A stretch of DNA of 64,000 bases from Dama dama (GCF_033118175.1 NC_083698.1:47967501-48031500), one strand, 5' to 3'; positions 34,178-46,322 are shown, counted from the first letter of the stretch. The notes: generated by a model not told the origin, from the letters alone. Program-made: numbers and translations.

Positions 34178-34480
34178 TTTTTTTTTAAGAAAATTTTATT
34201 TTTAAAAAGTTATTTATTTTTAATTGAAAGAACATTGCTTGCCAATATTGTGTTGGTTTCTGCCATACATCAACATGAATCAGCCATAGGTATACATATG
34301 TCCTCTCCCTCCTGAAACTCCCTCCCGCAGCCCACCCCACCCCATCCCTCTAGCTTGTCACAGAGCTCCAGTTTGAGCTCCTTGAGTCATAGAGCAAATT
34401 CCCATTGGCTATCTGTTTTACATATGGTAGTGTATATGTGTAACCACACGTTTGGTACCTCAGTACTTTTTCCTTGTGGC
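34178..34480 (-). mobile_element. L1 3'-end fragment
   Basis: T-run, then 'aacattgcttgccaatattg', 'atacatcaacatgaatcagc', 'ctgaaactccctcccgcagc' and 'gttttacatatggtagtgta': the reversed 3' end of an L1 of intermediate age. Confidence 0.85.
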
Positions 34481-34689
34481 CCCCTGGGCTTTTTACATGG
34501 CACATCACTGCTCCTAAGAGGCAGAAGAAAGAAAATACCGCTTCTGTTAAAGCTTCGGTCTAGAGCTTAAAATGTTATTTCCATTAGTCAAAATATATTC
34601 TATTAGTCAAAGCATTGACAAGTTAGGCTAGATTCAAGGGGATGGACAAATAGATACCATTTCTCAGTGGGGGAGTGGCATGCATGTAC

Positions 34690-35420
34690 AGGAAGAATAA
34701 GAATTGATCACAGTTATTTTTGAAGATAAGCTATCATACCAACTGAAAATATTTGAATAGAGGAAAGGATATCAACTATGGCAAATACCATTAAGAGGTC
34801 ATTAAAAATGAGGATGAGATGTATTTAGCAATGTAACCTTAAGAAGATATTCCCTGTAATGGTATAGGTAAAAGTGACTGAAGAGAATTGAAGAGTATAG
34901 AAGGATGTATATATATTTTTTTAAGAGTTCTTTGTAAATGAAATGAGAAAAATGAGACAGCTGCAGAAACAGGATGAAGGATCAAGAAAGGGTTATTTTA
35001 ACCTGTGAGAAATAGTGTTATGTGTATGGTCATGGTGATGATCCAGCTGAGGGGACGGGAATTGATGATAAAAAAGAAAAAGGAAATATTGTTAAATATT
35101 TTCCTTAAGCAAGCAAAAGAGGGTTGAACAAATGTATAAGAGGAGGATTTGGCCTTAGGTGTAAGGACAGCATATGTATACAGATGCAGGTAGTTGGGTA
35201 GATATCATTGGAGAACTAGGGAATTTCTCTTCTGATTATGTTTCATTTCTCAGTGAAATAGGAAGCAAGGTAATCAAAATGAATAGGGATGAGAGAATAC
35301 TTGACATTTTGAGGAACCAGGAGAGGCATGAAAGGCATCCAGAGAGTGGGAGAAGGGATTGGTTAGGAGTAGAATGATTACTGTACAATCTTAGGAGGCC
35401 TCTGAGGTTTATGAATTTAC
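34690..35420 (-). repeat. L2 LINE, 5' half
   Basis: 'gaggatttggccttaggtg', 'acagatgcaggtagttgggt', 'ttcatttctcagtgaaatag' and 'aagcaaggtaatc' follow the reversed upstream coding part of L2, in the order expected after 32295-33530. With that part it makes an unusually long L2. Confidence 0.6.
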
Positions 35421-35565
35421 AGGATGACCAGTCAACATAGATCTATGTTTTACTCATGCATATTCATCAGAACATAAACTAGTCATGGACTAGTGGGAGA
35501 GATGGATTTAAGTTTAGTTGTAGTTTAGCCAAGGGAATAATACAAAGCTAGAGAGAGATCCCTGG

Positions 35566-35785
35566 GTTCCCAGGTGGCACCAGTGGTAAAGAACCCACTT
35601 GCCAATGCAGGAGACATAATAAGAGATGAGGGGTCGATCCCTGGGTTGGGAAGATCACCTGGATGGCATGGCAACCCACTCCAGCATTCTTGCCTGGAGA
35701 ATCCCATGGACAGAGGAGTCTGGCTGGCTGCACCCTAGTGGGTTGCAAAGAGTCGGACACAACTGAAGAGACAGCATGTGTGCAG
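35566..35785 (+). mobile_element. Bov-tA SINE
   Basis: 'gggttcccaggtggcaccag' head, B-box-like 'gggtcgatccctgggttgg', body and tail 'gagtcggacacaactgaaga'. Flanked by 'agagaga'-type repeats. Confidence 0.93.
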
Positions 35786-37260
35786 AGAGAGCTATGTAGA
35801 CACATGCAAAGGGATGATCATAATAATTGAGGCATGGAGTTTAAGATGTTGACTTTGATCACTAGCTTACTGTCCCTTTCAAAATGCTATACTTTTGTGT
35901 TTGTAGCTTTTAAACTTTTCCCAGTGTTTTGTATTCCTTCTTTTATTCAGTGCACTAAAACATCCCAACATTTGAGTAAGCTTGCCCAGAAAGCATTGAC
36001 TTACCTAGCTTTAGAAGTGTTGGGTTTTTTTAAGGGTTTCCTGGGGTTCTGCTCTGATACTCTATGATTCTCTTAAGGATTAATTATATACCTGTTATGT
36101 GCAGTTCTCTATAGGAGGTGTTTTGGAATTTACAAAGAAACATTTGTTGTACTCTCTGACCCAAGAATGATTATGATTCAGTATCTTTTAATAGTAAGTT
36201 TAAAATGTAGATGTGCTAAAACCTAAGTATTTAGTAATTGGTGAACATTGACATTTATTCATCTATTAGTTCTGGTCACATTTAACTACTTGGGTGGGCT
36301 AACCCCATATTTGTCCTGACTCTATCACATCATCGGTAAACTCAAGAGTCCCAACAATTTTGCCTCCCAGAAACCTAATCAGAGGGGAGAAAATTGGCTG
36401 GTTTTACTTTAATAACACACCTAAAAAACAGTGGATTCAAAGAACTTGTTCATGTAGGTTGACTGGAAAATGTGGGAAGTGTTGGGCACTTTGATGACTC
36501 CAAGAAAGAAAGAATATTCTCATTTTGCTGTCCTGTAAACATAATCATAGTCTTTTTTTGTGTGGAAGAAATTATGAGTAGTATATAGGCCATTTCTATA
36601 TTCAGCCCCTGCACTAAACTGGGACACAGCTGATGTACTCATTGCAGGCAGTACCAATTGCTGCAGATGGACTTTGCCTTTATCAGCTGGCATATTCATT
36701 AACTTGACAGAGATGATTGGTTTCATTGTGCCACATTCTGGTTGTTTGATGTTTAAAGTCCTGGTGTTACTCTAGCTACTTTGAGCCTTCAGGCAGAAAA
36801 CATCATCACCACAGAAGTTTATTACTCTTGACATTTGTATCATGCAGAAGACACCAGTCAGGGTTAAAGCCCAGCGTATGCTGGCACTGCTGGGAGGCTG
36901 TGCAGAGGGGTTTTTCCACTATGTCTAGGTTTTATAGTGGCAAGTGCCATAGTAATGTTCAGTTGGGTTGGAGTTATTCTCCTTCCATAGACAAGAAGGA
37001 GTATAAAGGACAGAAGTTATTCTCATGTTGCTGGAATGCTACACTTTAAGAAGATCTCATCTAAATGTTTGAAAAATGTACTTCGGGGGAAAGAATTCAT
37101 GGCATAAATGAATCCTTCATAATATGTAAATGTTTGCCTCAAAATCCTTTAAATATTCAACTACAGCTGCATTTTAAAATTGCCCAATTTACCAAAAATA
37201 GTTTTTATATTTATTGTATAATGAGTTGTAGGAGAACATTTATTTCATACTTGCTACTTA
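35786..37260. other. Unassigned interval
   Basis: About 1.5 kb with no recognised repeat or gene. Frames up to 77 codons occur but show no domain or splice context. Confidence 0.4.
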
Positions 37261-37271
37261 TAACTAAAACT

Positions 37272-37289
37272 AAAAAAAAAAAAAAAAAA
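37272..37289. repeat. Poly(A) run
   Basis: 18 A residues without an upstream AATAAA, so a retrocopy tail is not supported. Confidence 0.8.
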
Positions 37290-37459
37290 GAGGGAAGAAA
37301 GGTTACAGGTCAAATTTGCTTTGCTCAAATTACAAATAAAACATAACCAAAAAATGCCCTGCAGAGTTTATTCTATACAAAAACAAAAACAGCAACAACA
37401 GAAAAAAAAAAATCACATGTCTGAATCAGAGCAAATAAAGCTAGATCCATAACTCCGGC

Positions 37460-37535
37460 AAGCAGGTGGGCAAGCAGGCAGGTGGGTGGGCTCTCGAGAA
37501 GAGACGTGGGTGGGCAAGCTGGCAGGCTGCTCCAT
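37460..37535. repeat. Short G-rich minisatellite-like cluster
   Basis: Units such as 'gcaagcaggtgg', 'gcaagcaggcaggtgggtgg' and 'gtgggcaagctggcaggc' recur around 'ctctcgagaagagacg'. The G-rich strand is the plus strand. Confidence 0.6.
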
Positions 37536-37540
37536 CCATG

Positions 37541-38763
37541 TGCAAGGAGGATTTCTAGGCAGGGTCCAGATAGTAGCAAGACAGATTGGGAAGAGAAGCA
37601 TCAGAAAATATGGCTGGAGGACTTCACTGTTAAGCAGAGGCTGTTTGTTTTCTCTATCTGGGCAAATCACCTGCTACATGTGGGTGGTCCTGGCCCACAG
37701 GGTTACAAAGAGCCAGAAAAAGCCAGGATTTCAAGTGAATTCTACCTATAATGAGAGATGCTAAAGTTACCCCTAGGCCTGCCTTGTGAATCTGAAGGAG
37801 AGGATCACTAACACATCTTTGCTTTATCTCTGGGAATTGATGAAAGCAGAAATAACCTGCAGTTTCTGCCAGGGACTTTAATCATACAACAAATGTCACT
37901 GGAGATTGAAGCAAGTACATGGCTCAGGAGTCCAGGTGCCCATCCCTAAGGTCACAGAAGACCTTGATGTACTGGAGGTCAGTTTCTCTTGAGATTCCTA
38001 CTTGAATGTCAATCAGTCAAACACTGGTAAATAAATCCTATGGTTAATATTTTTGAGTTTATGAGAAAAGAGTTGATAACTAAAAACAGTGAGAAAAAGT
38101 AATGGATATCATGAAGAGTGTTGGGCTCTTCAGGAAGGGGGCAGTGAGGAGGCAAGGGGTGGTTTCTTTCCTTTTTTGGGACCAAAGTGCCACCCTGAGG
38201 ATGCGGAGGCAGCTCACCGCTAACCCAAGTGTAAAAGAAACAGACCCCACGGGGCCAGGTGAGATTTCAGGTGATCCACACGTTAAGGATTGGCTGCATG
38301 TTGATGATCTGGAGTAATCAGGATGGGTGTTGTGCTCCTTGTAGGAGATGAGTCCATTCTCTTAAGAAACCTAAATTCCTCAGCTCTTACGTCAGATTTG
38401 GCTTCCTAATTTTCAGCAGAGGGAAACAGAAAGCAAACGGAGTTTTTCAGCCCCAGATGGTAGTCTCTGCTTCCAAAGAACATTTATTCATTGTCTGAGT
38501 GAATTTTCTTAGTGCTGGCTATGGCAAGTTCTGAAGGGCTACAAAGACCTAGAAGAGGTTGGGTGAGTAGAGTAACAGCCTTCACCGACTTTCTTCATAC
38601 TCCTCTGCTCATCTCCTCACCCTCAGGCCTCCACTGGTCATTTCAGTTTTGAAGCTCATCACAGCTCCACTTTTGGCCTCCTTACAGTCTGTTTTCCCTT
38701 AGTAATCTCACCCATTCTTAAGGCTTCAGATACTGTTCATGTCCCAATGATTTCCAAACATGA
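37541..38763. other. Unassigned interval
   Basis: No repeat family recognised. Two overlapping frames of about 90 codons (37482-37764) span the G-rich cluster and look incidental. Confidence 0.4.
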
Positions 38764-38775
38764 AGCTCTACCTCA

Positions 38776-38991
38776 AGTGAAAGTAAAGTCGCTCAGTCAT
38801 GTCCAACTCTTTGCAACCCCATGGACTGTAGCCTACCAGGCTCCTCATCCATGGGATTTTCCAGGCAAGAATACTGGAGTGGGTTGCCATTTCCTTCTCC
38901 AGGAGACCTTCCCAACCCAGGGATTTAAACCGGGTCTTCCGCATTGTAGGCAGACGCTTTACTGTCTGAGCCACCAGGAAAGTATCGTCTG
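38776..38991 (-). mobile_element. Bov-tA SINE with 12-bp TSD
   Basis: Reverse Bov-tA with tail complement 'gctcagtcatgtccaactc' at the left and head complement 'ctgtctgagccaccagga' at the right. Perfect duplication 'agctctacctca' at 38764-38775 and 38992-39003. The target lies at the border of the MER5 element that starts at about 39001. Confidence 0.95.
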
Positions 38992-39000
38992 AGCTCTACC

Positions 39001-39200
39001 TCAGTGGTTCTCAAAATGGGATCCCCGAACCAGTATCAACAGCATCCATGGCATCAGCTACATACTCATTAGAAATTCAAATCCCTGCCCCTTCTCTCCC
39101 CAAACTTGTGAGATTAGAAACCCCGACAGTGAAAACCTATGGCTTAACCAGCTCCATAGGCATCTCTAATGCTCCCTAAAGTTTGAGAACTACTGCTTTA
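39001..39200. repeat. MER5A-type hAT relic
   Basis: Starts 'tcagtggttctcaaaatggg', has 'agcatccatggcatcagc', 'ctcattagaaattcaaatc' and ends 'ctaaagtttgagaactactg', so both hAT-like termini ('cagtggttctc' and its inverse) are visible. Confidence 0.85.
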
Positions 39201-39239
39201 GTTTGTCCTATTTTTGTGAGCTCCATGTTGGTGTTGCTG

Positions 39240-39720
39240 ACCAACTACAATTTCGTAGATGTCTAACAGACATGTACAAGATGGAAACCATGATCTTCCT
39301 CCACCTCCCAAACTGTTCCATGTTTGGTATTTCAGATTTCAGTAAGTGATATTATTATTCAGTTTGTTAAGTCAGAAACCTGAGGGTCACCCCTGACACT
39401 CACTTTTTTCCTCCTCATCTTCCATATTCTATTAATCACCACACTGTGTTCACTTTTATCTCTAGGATGTCTTTTGCACATACCTATTTATTTCCATCAT
39501 GATTATTTCCACCCTGTCCTAAGTTACCATCATCTCCTGCTTGAACTGCTGAAATAATTTCTGTTTGGGATCTCTGTAGCCTTTTGCTCCTCAGTAATCT
39601 ACTCTCTATAAGCTCTTGCCACAGTTCTGATCATGTCACCCCTTAACTTAGACTCTTTCAGGGACTATCATTTGTACTTAGAATTAGGGCCCAAATCTTT
39701 AGTAGGATTTATAAAATCAG
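39240..39720 (+). repeat. L2 LINE fragment (RT region)
   Basis: 'gaaacctgagggtcacccct', 'ttctgatcatgtcacccctt' and 'ccttttgctcctcagtaatc' follow the L2 ORF2 C-terminal half in plus orientation. No open frame survives. Confidence 0.65.
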
Positions 39721-41302
39721 TGCTTCTCAAAGGGTAAGGGAGTAAGCTACTGAATTAGGGTCTTATGAAGGTAGGACTTGGACATTTGTATATATAATAC
39801 TGTATAATGTATTCCGATTATAGCCAATTCTCAAAATTTCATATTATAAAATGTTTCATATAATAATGTATAATTGGTTTTTTATCAGTAAATTCAGTTC
39901 CCTTTCACTAAAAGCCTGAGAAAAGTTTGATTCATCTCATTTAAAGAATGATAAATTCATTATTTTCAATTAAAAGTTTAATTTTTATGTTTAATTCACT
40001 AACATTTTTAATATAATTGTGTAGGTTTGATCAAGACCATGTTACTAAAAATTTTAATAACTAAATCCAGAAAAAAATTCTTAACATTTAAAGTCTCATG
40101 GTTAGAGAACATCAATGATTAAAATTAAATCTATATACATATTTTGTTACAGATAAGCATGATGTGATCAATAAAATATTTTTCAAGTGCAAAAATGTGT
40201 CAGTCAAGGATAAAGATCTTTGGGAATGTAGTAGAATAGAAATATGAGTTAAGGAAAAAGGAACAATGGAAAATTTCTAAATGTTAAGGGAGAGTATATT
40301 AATATATTTTAAATGGATTATGATAGTTATGAAAATATAGCATTTGATTTCTCATGAGTCATTCAGAAGAATGTTGTAATAATTTCATTTTAAGATGTCA
40401 ATCCTTGCAAGGCACCAGAAATTAAATAGTTTACAACTATTTAATATTGTGATGATTTCTTTTCCTGAAAACAAAAATCTTTGAGGCAGTGATTTTTCAA
40501 AATTATTTGAAAGGGTACATGAGCAAAAATAAAGACCATTGGTAGCAGTATTTGGGGCAAACTTCTCTATTCCAGCTAGTTTAATCTCTTAACTAAAATA
40601 AAAGTATTTGACAAGTTAATCTAATTTGTAAGTAAGAGTTGAGATGGCATACACCTGTGTATTATTGGCCAAAAGGTTACTCTCCAAATCCTAAAAAGTC
40701 AAAAATGGAAAAATAATGACAAAGTATAATAATGACAAAGTCTAATGTTCACCCATTCCCACAGAAAAAGCCTCAGAAAAGACCATGACTCCCAAAGGCA
40801 CAGGGGAAAAGATGGTTAGTTATGTAACTTGGTCCAGTAAGAGTCCATTTAATCTCTGAGGGTCTGGAGACAGCACTAGAAGCCATACTTCTCATGTTGA
40901 CTTTGACACTCTTACAGACATGTGTCTGGATGGTAAAGAATGTAGGAGTCCATAGAAAAGTGGGTCCAGTCAAAGAGGAAGTATCCAAGACTAAGAAGTC
41001 TGAGATTTTCCAACAGTTATGCCACTATTGAGGATTTGTTCATAATTGAGAGGAGCTGGTCTGTGTCCTTCAGTTTCCAGGGAAGCAGAGTTAATTTGTT
41101 CTGGATTGAATGTCTTTCCCATGCTTTTTCTATGCTAAGTATTTCTACTTTCTGTTATCCTTCATTTCTTTACCTGTTAAACAGACCTGCCTGGTGAAAA
41201 TCTACTTTCTTTTTATCTTAGAATGTTTCACACCCCTCAATATTATAAAGGATTGCTGTGGCTTCGATGTTTGGTCTGTTGAAGTTGGACCCAGGGGAGA
41301 GG
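39721..41302. other. Unassigned interval
   Basis: Strongly AT-rich (39780-40720) with no recognised repeat or gene; 40740-41300 also unassigned. Confidence 0.4.
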
Positions 41303-41311
41303 AAATGGGGA

Positions 41312-41529
41312 AAGTGAAAGGAAAGTGAAGTTACTCAGTCATATCCATTCTTTGCAACCCCATGGACTGTAGCCTACCAGGCTCCTCCGTCCATGGGATT
41401 TTCCAGGTGAGAGTACTGGAGTGGGGTGCCATTTCCTTCTCCAGGGGATCTTCCTGGCTCAGGGATTGAACCTGGTTCTCCCGCATTGCAGGCAGACGCT
41501 TTAACCTCTAAGCCATCAGAGAAGCCCTT
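41312..41529 (-). mobile_element. Bov-tA SINE with 9-bp TSD
   Basis: Reverse Bov-tA; tail complement 'gttactcagtcatatccatt', head complement 'aacctctaagccatcagaga'. Duplication 'aaatgggga' at 41303-41311 and 41530-41538. Confidence 0.93.
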
Positions 41530-41692
41530 AAATGGGGAGATGCTGGTCAAAGACTATAAACTTTTGGTTATAAGATGAATAATTTCTGGAGATCCCCTGT
41601 ACAGAATGGTGACTATAGCTAATAACACTATATTATACAACTGAATGTTGCTGAGAGAATAGATCTTAAATGTTCTCATCACAAAAACATAA

Positions 41693-41860
41693 GTTTTTTG
41701 AATTATTGGTTTTTATTTATTTATTCTTCCCAATTATTTTTTATTAGTTGGAGGCTAATTACTTTACAATATTGTAGTGGTTTTTGCCATACATTGACAT
41801 GAATCAGCCATGGATTTATATGTGTTCCCCATCCTGAACCCGCCTCCCACCTCCCTCCCC
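41693..41860 (-). mobile_element. L1-BT 3' stub with 10-bp TSD
   Basis: Reverse L1-BT 3' end: T-rich tail, 'attagttggaggctaattac', 'ttgccatacattgacatgaa' and 'cgcctcccacctccct'. Target-site duplication 'aaaaacataa' at 41683-41692 and 41861-41870. Confidence 0.92.
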
Positions 41861-42086
41861 AAAAACATAATTGTAATATGTGACATGATAGGGTTTTTAG
41901 CTAATGCTATGGGGATAATCAAATCACAATATGTAAATGTACCAAATCAACATATTGTATACCTTAAACTTACATGAAATTTGTTGTTTAGTCACTAAGT
42001 CATGTCCAGCTCTTTGCAACCCCATGAACTGTAGCCATTTGCTTCTCCAGGGGATCTTCCTGAACAGGGATCAAACCTGCATCTCC

Positions 42087-43299
42087 ATGTCCTGGCTATT
42101 ATAAACAGTGCTGCGATGAACATTGGGGTGCATGTGTCTCTTTCAGATCTGGTTTCCTCAGTGTGTATGCCCAGAAGTGGGATTGCTGGGTCATATGGCA
42201 GTTCTATTTCCAGTTTTTTAAGAAATCTCCACACTGTTCTCCATAGCGGCTGTACTAGTTTGCATTCCCACTAACAGTGTAAGAGGGTTCCCTTTTCTCC
42301 ACACCCTCTCCAGCATGTATTGCTTGTAGACTTTTGGATAGCAGCCATCCTGACTGGCGTGTAATGGTACCTCATTGTGGTTTTGATTTGCATTTCTCTA
42401 ATAATGAGTGATGTTGAGCATCTTTTCATGTGTTTGTTAGCCATCTGTATGTCTTCTTTGGAGAAATGTCTGTTTAGTTCTTTGGCCCATTTTTTGATTG
42501 GGTCATTTATTTTTCTGGCATTGAGCTGCAGGAGTTGCTTGTATATTTTTGAGATTAATCCTTTGTCTGTTTCTTCATTTGCTATTATTTTCTCCCAATC
42601 TGAGGGCTGTCTTTTCACCTTACTTATAGTTTCCTTTGTTGTGCAAAAGCTTTTAAGTTTCATTAGGTCCCATTTGTTTAGTTTTGCTTTTCTTTCCAAT
42701 ATTCTGGGAGGTGGGTCATAGAGGATCTTGCTGTGATTTATGTCGGAGAGTGTTTTGCCTATGTTCTCCTCTAGGAGTTTTATAGTTTCTGGTCTTACAT
42801 TTAGATCTTTAATCCATTTTGAGTTTATTTTTGTGTATGGTGTTAGAAAGTGTTCTAGTTTCATTCTTTTACAAGTGTTTGACCAGCTTTCCCAGCACCA
42901 CTTGTTAAAGAGGTTGTCTTTTTTCCATTGTATATCCTTGCCTCCTTTGTCAAAGATAAGGTGTCCATAGGTTTGTGGATTTATCTCTGGGCTTTCTATT
43001 CTGTTCCATTGATCTATATTTCTGTCTTTGTGCCAGTACCATACTGTCTTGATGACTGTGGCTTTGTAGTAGAGTCTGAAGTCAGGCAGGTTGATTCCTC
43101 CAGTTCCATTCTTCTTTCTCAAGATTACTTTGGCTATTCGAGGTTTTTTGTATTTCCATACAAATTGTGAAATTCTTTGGTCTAGTTCTGTGAAAAATAC
43201 CCTTGGTAGCTTGATAGGGATTGCATTGAATCTATAGATTGCTTTGAGTAGAATAGCCATTTTGACAATATTGATTCTTCCAATCCATGAACACGGTAT
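42087..43299 (-). pseudogene. L1 ORF2 C-terminal part (inverted segment)
   Basis: Open for about 329 codons at 42271-43260, covering the region after the RT catalytic box through the cysteine-rich 'WRGCGEKGTLLHC'. It then meets a TAG in place of Trp (42271-42273) and reads on as 'MWRFLKKLEIELPYDPAIP' to the SINE border. It keeps 'KLNKWDLMKL' and the Trp codon that the full-length copy has lost at 12423 and 12064. It has no start, endonuclease or catalytic RT, so it cannot act. Confidence 0.92.
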
Positions 43300-43828
43300 C
43301 CTAGATGCCCATCAGCAGATGAATGGATAAGGAAGCTGTGGTACATATACACCATGGAATATTACTCAGCCATTAAAAAGAATTCATTTGAATCAGTCCT
43401 AATGAGATGGATGAAACCGGAGCCCATTATACAGAGTGAAGTAAGCCAGAAAGATAAAGAACATTACAGCATACTAACACATATATATGGAATTTAGAAA
43501 GATGGTAACAATAACCCTATATGCAAAACAGAAAAAGAGACACAGAAGTACAGAACAGACTTTTGAACTCTGTGGGAGAAGGTGAGGGTGGGATGTTTTG
43601 AAAGAACAGCATGTATATTACCTATGGTGAAACAAATCACCAGCCCAGGTGGGATGCATGAGACAAGTGCTCGGGCCTGGTGCACTGGGAAGACCCAGAG
43701 GAATCGGGTGGAGAGGGAGGTGGGAGGGGGGATCGGGATGGGGAATACGTGTAAATCTATGGCTGATTCATATCAATGTATGACAAAACCCACTGAAATG
43801 TTGTGAAGTAATTAGCCTCCAACTAATA

Positions 43829-43880
43829 AAAAAAAAAAAATACAAAACAAAACAAAACAAAAAAAAAAAAAACAAAAAAA
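43829..43880 (+). repeat. L1 poly(A) tail with AAAAC units
   Basis: A-run followed by repeated 'aaaac' units and another A-run: a long, partly patterned tail that fits a recent insertion. Confidence 0.9.
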
Positions 43881-43995
43881 AACCCCTCCATCTCCTACTT
43901 TGCAGGCAGATTCTTTACCACTGAGCTACCAGGGAAACTCAAATTATACAGAGTTACATGTCAATTATATCTCAATAAAACTGGGAAACAAACTG

Positions 43996-44389
43996 AAAAT
44001 TATAGTTTTAAGGCAAAGATATCAAGTCAAAAGCTTCAAAGAATGCCAAATGCTAATGAGAGGAAAATTCACGGGGTAAACAAGGAAATGTGTGGGAAAT
44101 GGAGCTTGCATCACAGCAGGAAAGACAATAAAAATATGAACAAGTTAAATACATAATGATGATTGCTAAGGAGAAAAAAAAGCATGGAAAAAAATATTTG
44201 GGGGTGGGAAGGGAAGAAATGAGCTCTGTGACTCTCAGAGGAAAGCAAGGCAAGCTAAAGAAACAGCCTTTCAAAGACCCTGCAATGGGAGCCTGCCCAG
44301 TAACCCCAAAAGAGGAGAACAGGGCTGGAGTTGAATGACCAAGTCAATCAATCAATCGCACAGCAAATCAATCAATAGGAAGTGAAGCC
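43996..44389. other. Unassigned interval
   Basis: A-rich; a short (TCAA)n run near 44345-44375. No gene. Confidence 0.4.
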
Positions 44390-44670
44390 AGAGATTTGGG
44401 TGGTGGATCAGGTCATTAAGAGGATCATGAATGACATAAGAACTTCAGTTTTTATTCCAAGTGTGCTGGGGAGCCATAGTTGTTGGGCTTTTATCAGAAA
44501 TGTGACATGATTCAGCAGGAACACCCTGGATGCTGGATTGAGATCTGACTGAAACAGAGCAAAATTTGATTCCAAATACTAGAGAGGAGGCAAAGACACT
44601 GATATCAATGTGATCTGGTGGTGATTTAGATTAGACAAGTGACCAATGATGGAGATGAGAACTAGCTTGA
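44390..44670 (-). repeat. L2-like fragment
   Basis: 'cagtttttattccaagtgtg', 'ctggggagccatagttgttg' and 'tatcagaaatgtgacatgat' resemble the reversed L2 C-terminal region. Confidence 0.5.
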
Positions 44671-46307
44671 GTATGAAGACATGAAGCTCTAGTAGATTTA
44701 ACTACATGGAAAAAGTTCACAAATACTTTGCAGATTTTCTGAAAATGAGATGGCATCAACAATATCTAGAGATCTTTCAAGCCATATTAGCCTCTTAAGT
44801 ACTCCCTGATATAAAGATACTGAAAAGGGCAGGGGGTGTTTCAGTAGAAGTCAAACACTGAGAAACAGGTTGTTCGCTCTTTGTGTGGGGAATGCCAGCC
44901 TCTTGCCATTGACTGGGGCTAGAAGATGGTCAGTAATCTGCCTGAGCCTGGTTGTTGGAAATAGGGAAATAGGATTGTAACAGAGCCACAAAGAAAGGCC
45001 AGGTGCAAAGCACCGGATGCCGCCTAATGTAATTAGCTCAATGATAAAGATGCACAAGCATGTGGCGGGATGAAAATTTGAATTTGTAGCCATATGTGTC
45101 CCCTTTAGAGTGATATTTTCTCAGCAGGATGGAAGGATGGCATTGGAGAGGTGAGGGAACTGGTACAGAAAGTCAGAACACATGGAGTTGAGCATTTGCC
45201 TCTGAGCCAAAGCAGTCAGATTCCCCTTCCAATTGACAACATACCAGGAGCTCTCAACTTTGTTCCAGAAGGTTCTTTGTTCTTCTATTTGAACGTACAT
45301 CTGCTAGCTAACAGCTTGGGAATTTGAGCATGTAATTCTCTTTCCTGCCAAAAATCAGGCCTTCCTGCTAGACTCACAACTAAGTGATTGCCAAGTAGCC
45401 AATTAGTCTTATCTCTTTTGCAAAGAGACACCAGCTATATTTTCACACAAAAAGGAACATTCCCAGTTACAAAATCCACAGGAATACAATGACAGTGGGG
45501 AGGTTAGAAAGGAGAGGGGGAGAAGTGATTATTTAGGAGAATGAGGGTGGATAATACAAATCCATCATTAAAATTGGAATATTTCAAGAAACCTAATTCA
45601 GGTCCCTTGTCCTCAAGGAATGATAAAAAGCTCATCAGAAAATGATAAAACATCATGGAAGGCTCTAACAAAGGATGCTTTCTACCTAAATCAGTGAAAT
45701 ATTCATAATGTCTAGTGACAGAGACATTCTGTGCCTACATTTTTTTTCATTGCTTTAACTGGCTCCTATGATAGATATTCCAGATCAAATTGACCGTGAA
45801 TCTCTATCTCCTCAAAACTATTTGCATTTTTTTTCAACTAGAAAATACTTATCTCCTACCTTCTTCTCTCTTAAGCTTTTCTAGTGTACTCACATTTAAT
45901 TGCATAGGATTAAAACAAAATCATAGGATTAAACTAAATCAGTAAGCCTCAAAATTTATTGTCATGAGATGCAAGCCAAGGGCCATTAAATTTTCCCAGG
46001 ACATAAGGCTCTTTGAGACAGACTCAAATATATAAGGACCCCAAGCAAGTCTCGGCGGTCATAAGGGCTCTAGGAGAACTGTGGACTTATGTTCCTAGGC
46101 AAGCTTTCTGAAGGATTAGCACAAACTCCAATGTCCTGAGCAATTCTCTTAAAAGGAAAACTAAGATGCTTAAAACCTTAAAGCATTAAGCAAGACTACA
46201 TAATAAAGAGCCTTTAGGTTTTTCATTTTATACTCCCAATTTTGGAGATCAGGTCAAGAGGGTCAATGTAACTGTCCTTGGTTCTGAAAGGGTGTTGACA
46301 TGGAGGT
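44671..46307. other. Unassigned interval
   Basis: About 1.6 kb without recognised repeats or coding signal. An 80-codon minus frame (44851-45093) has no domain. Confidence 0.4.
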
Positions 46308-46322
46308 AATTCATTTATTTTA

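Larger units (their letters stand above)
42087..43880 (+). mobile_element. Twin-primed (5'-inverted) L1-BT
   Basis: A 5'-truncated L1 whose 5' part (42087-43299) is inverted relative to its 3' part (43300-43828) and poly(A) tail (43829-43880). At the inversion point only about 6 nt of L1 ('ttgctt' in the full-length copy) are missing between the two parts. Flanks 'aaacctgcatctcc' (42073-42086) and 'aaacccctccatctcc' (43880-43895) are a slightly mutated target-site duplication that starts with AAA, as expected for L1 endonuclease. Strand is given for the 3' part. Confidence 0.95.
41982..43938 (-). mobile_element. Bov-tA SINE split by a twin-primed L1
   Basis: Left part 41982-42086 (tail complement 'agtcactaagtcatgtccag' to 'caaacctgcatctcc'), right part 43896-43938 ('ctttgcaggcagattcttta', 'ccactgagctaccaggga'). 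The break falls in the middle of the tRNA-like region. The intervening 1.8 kb is the L1 at 42087-43880. Confidence 0.92.
41560..43995 (+). mobile_element. L1M 3' UTR, split by three younger insertions
   Basis: Host of the nest. Visible parts: 41560-41692 ('ggtgactatagctaataaca', 'gatcttaaatgttctcatca'), 41861-41981 ('gtatacccttaaac'-like 'gtataccttaaacttacatg') and 43939-43995 ('atgtcaattatatctcaata', 'aaactggg'). In order they form the 3' UTR of an old L1M, interrupted by an L1 stub (41693-41860) and by a SINE (41982-43938) which itself contains an L1. Confidence 0.75.

Noticed and set aside
37050..37289. Possible retrocopy ending in the A18 run
   Set aside because: No AATAAA signal near the run and no target-site duplication visible.
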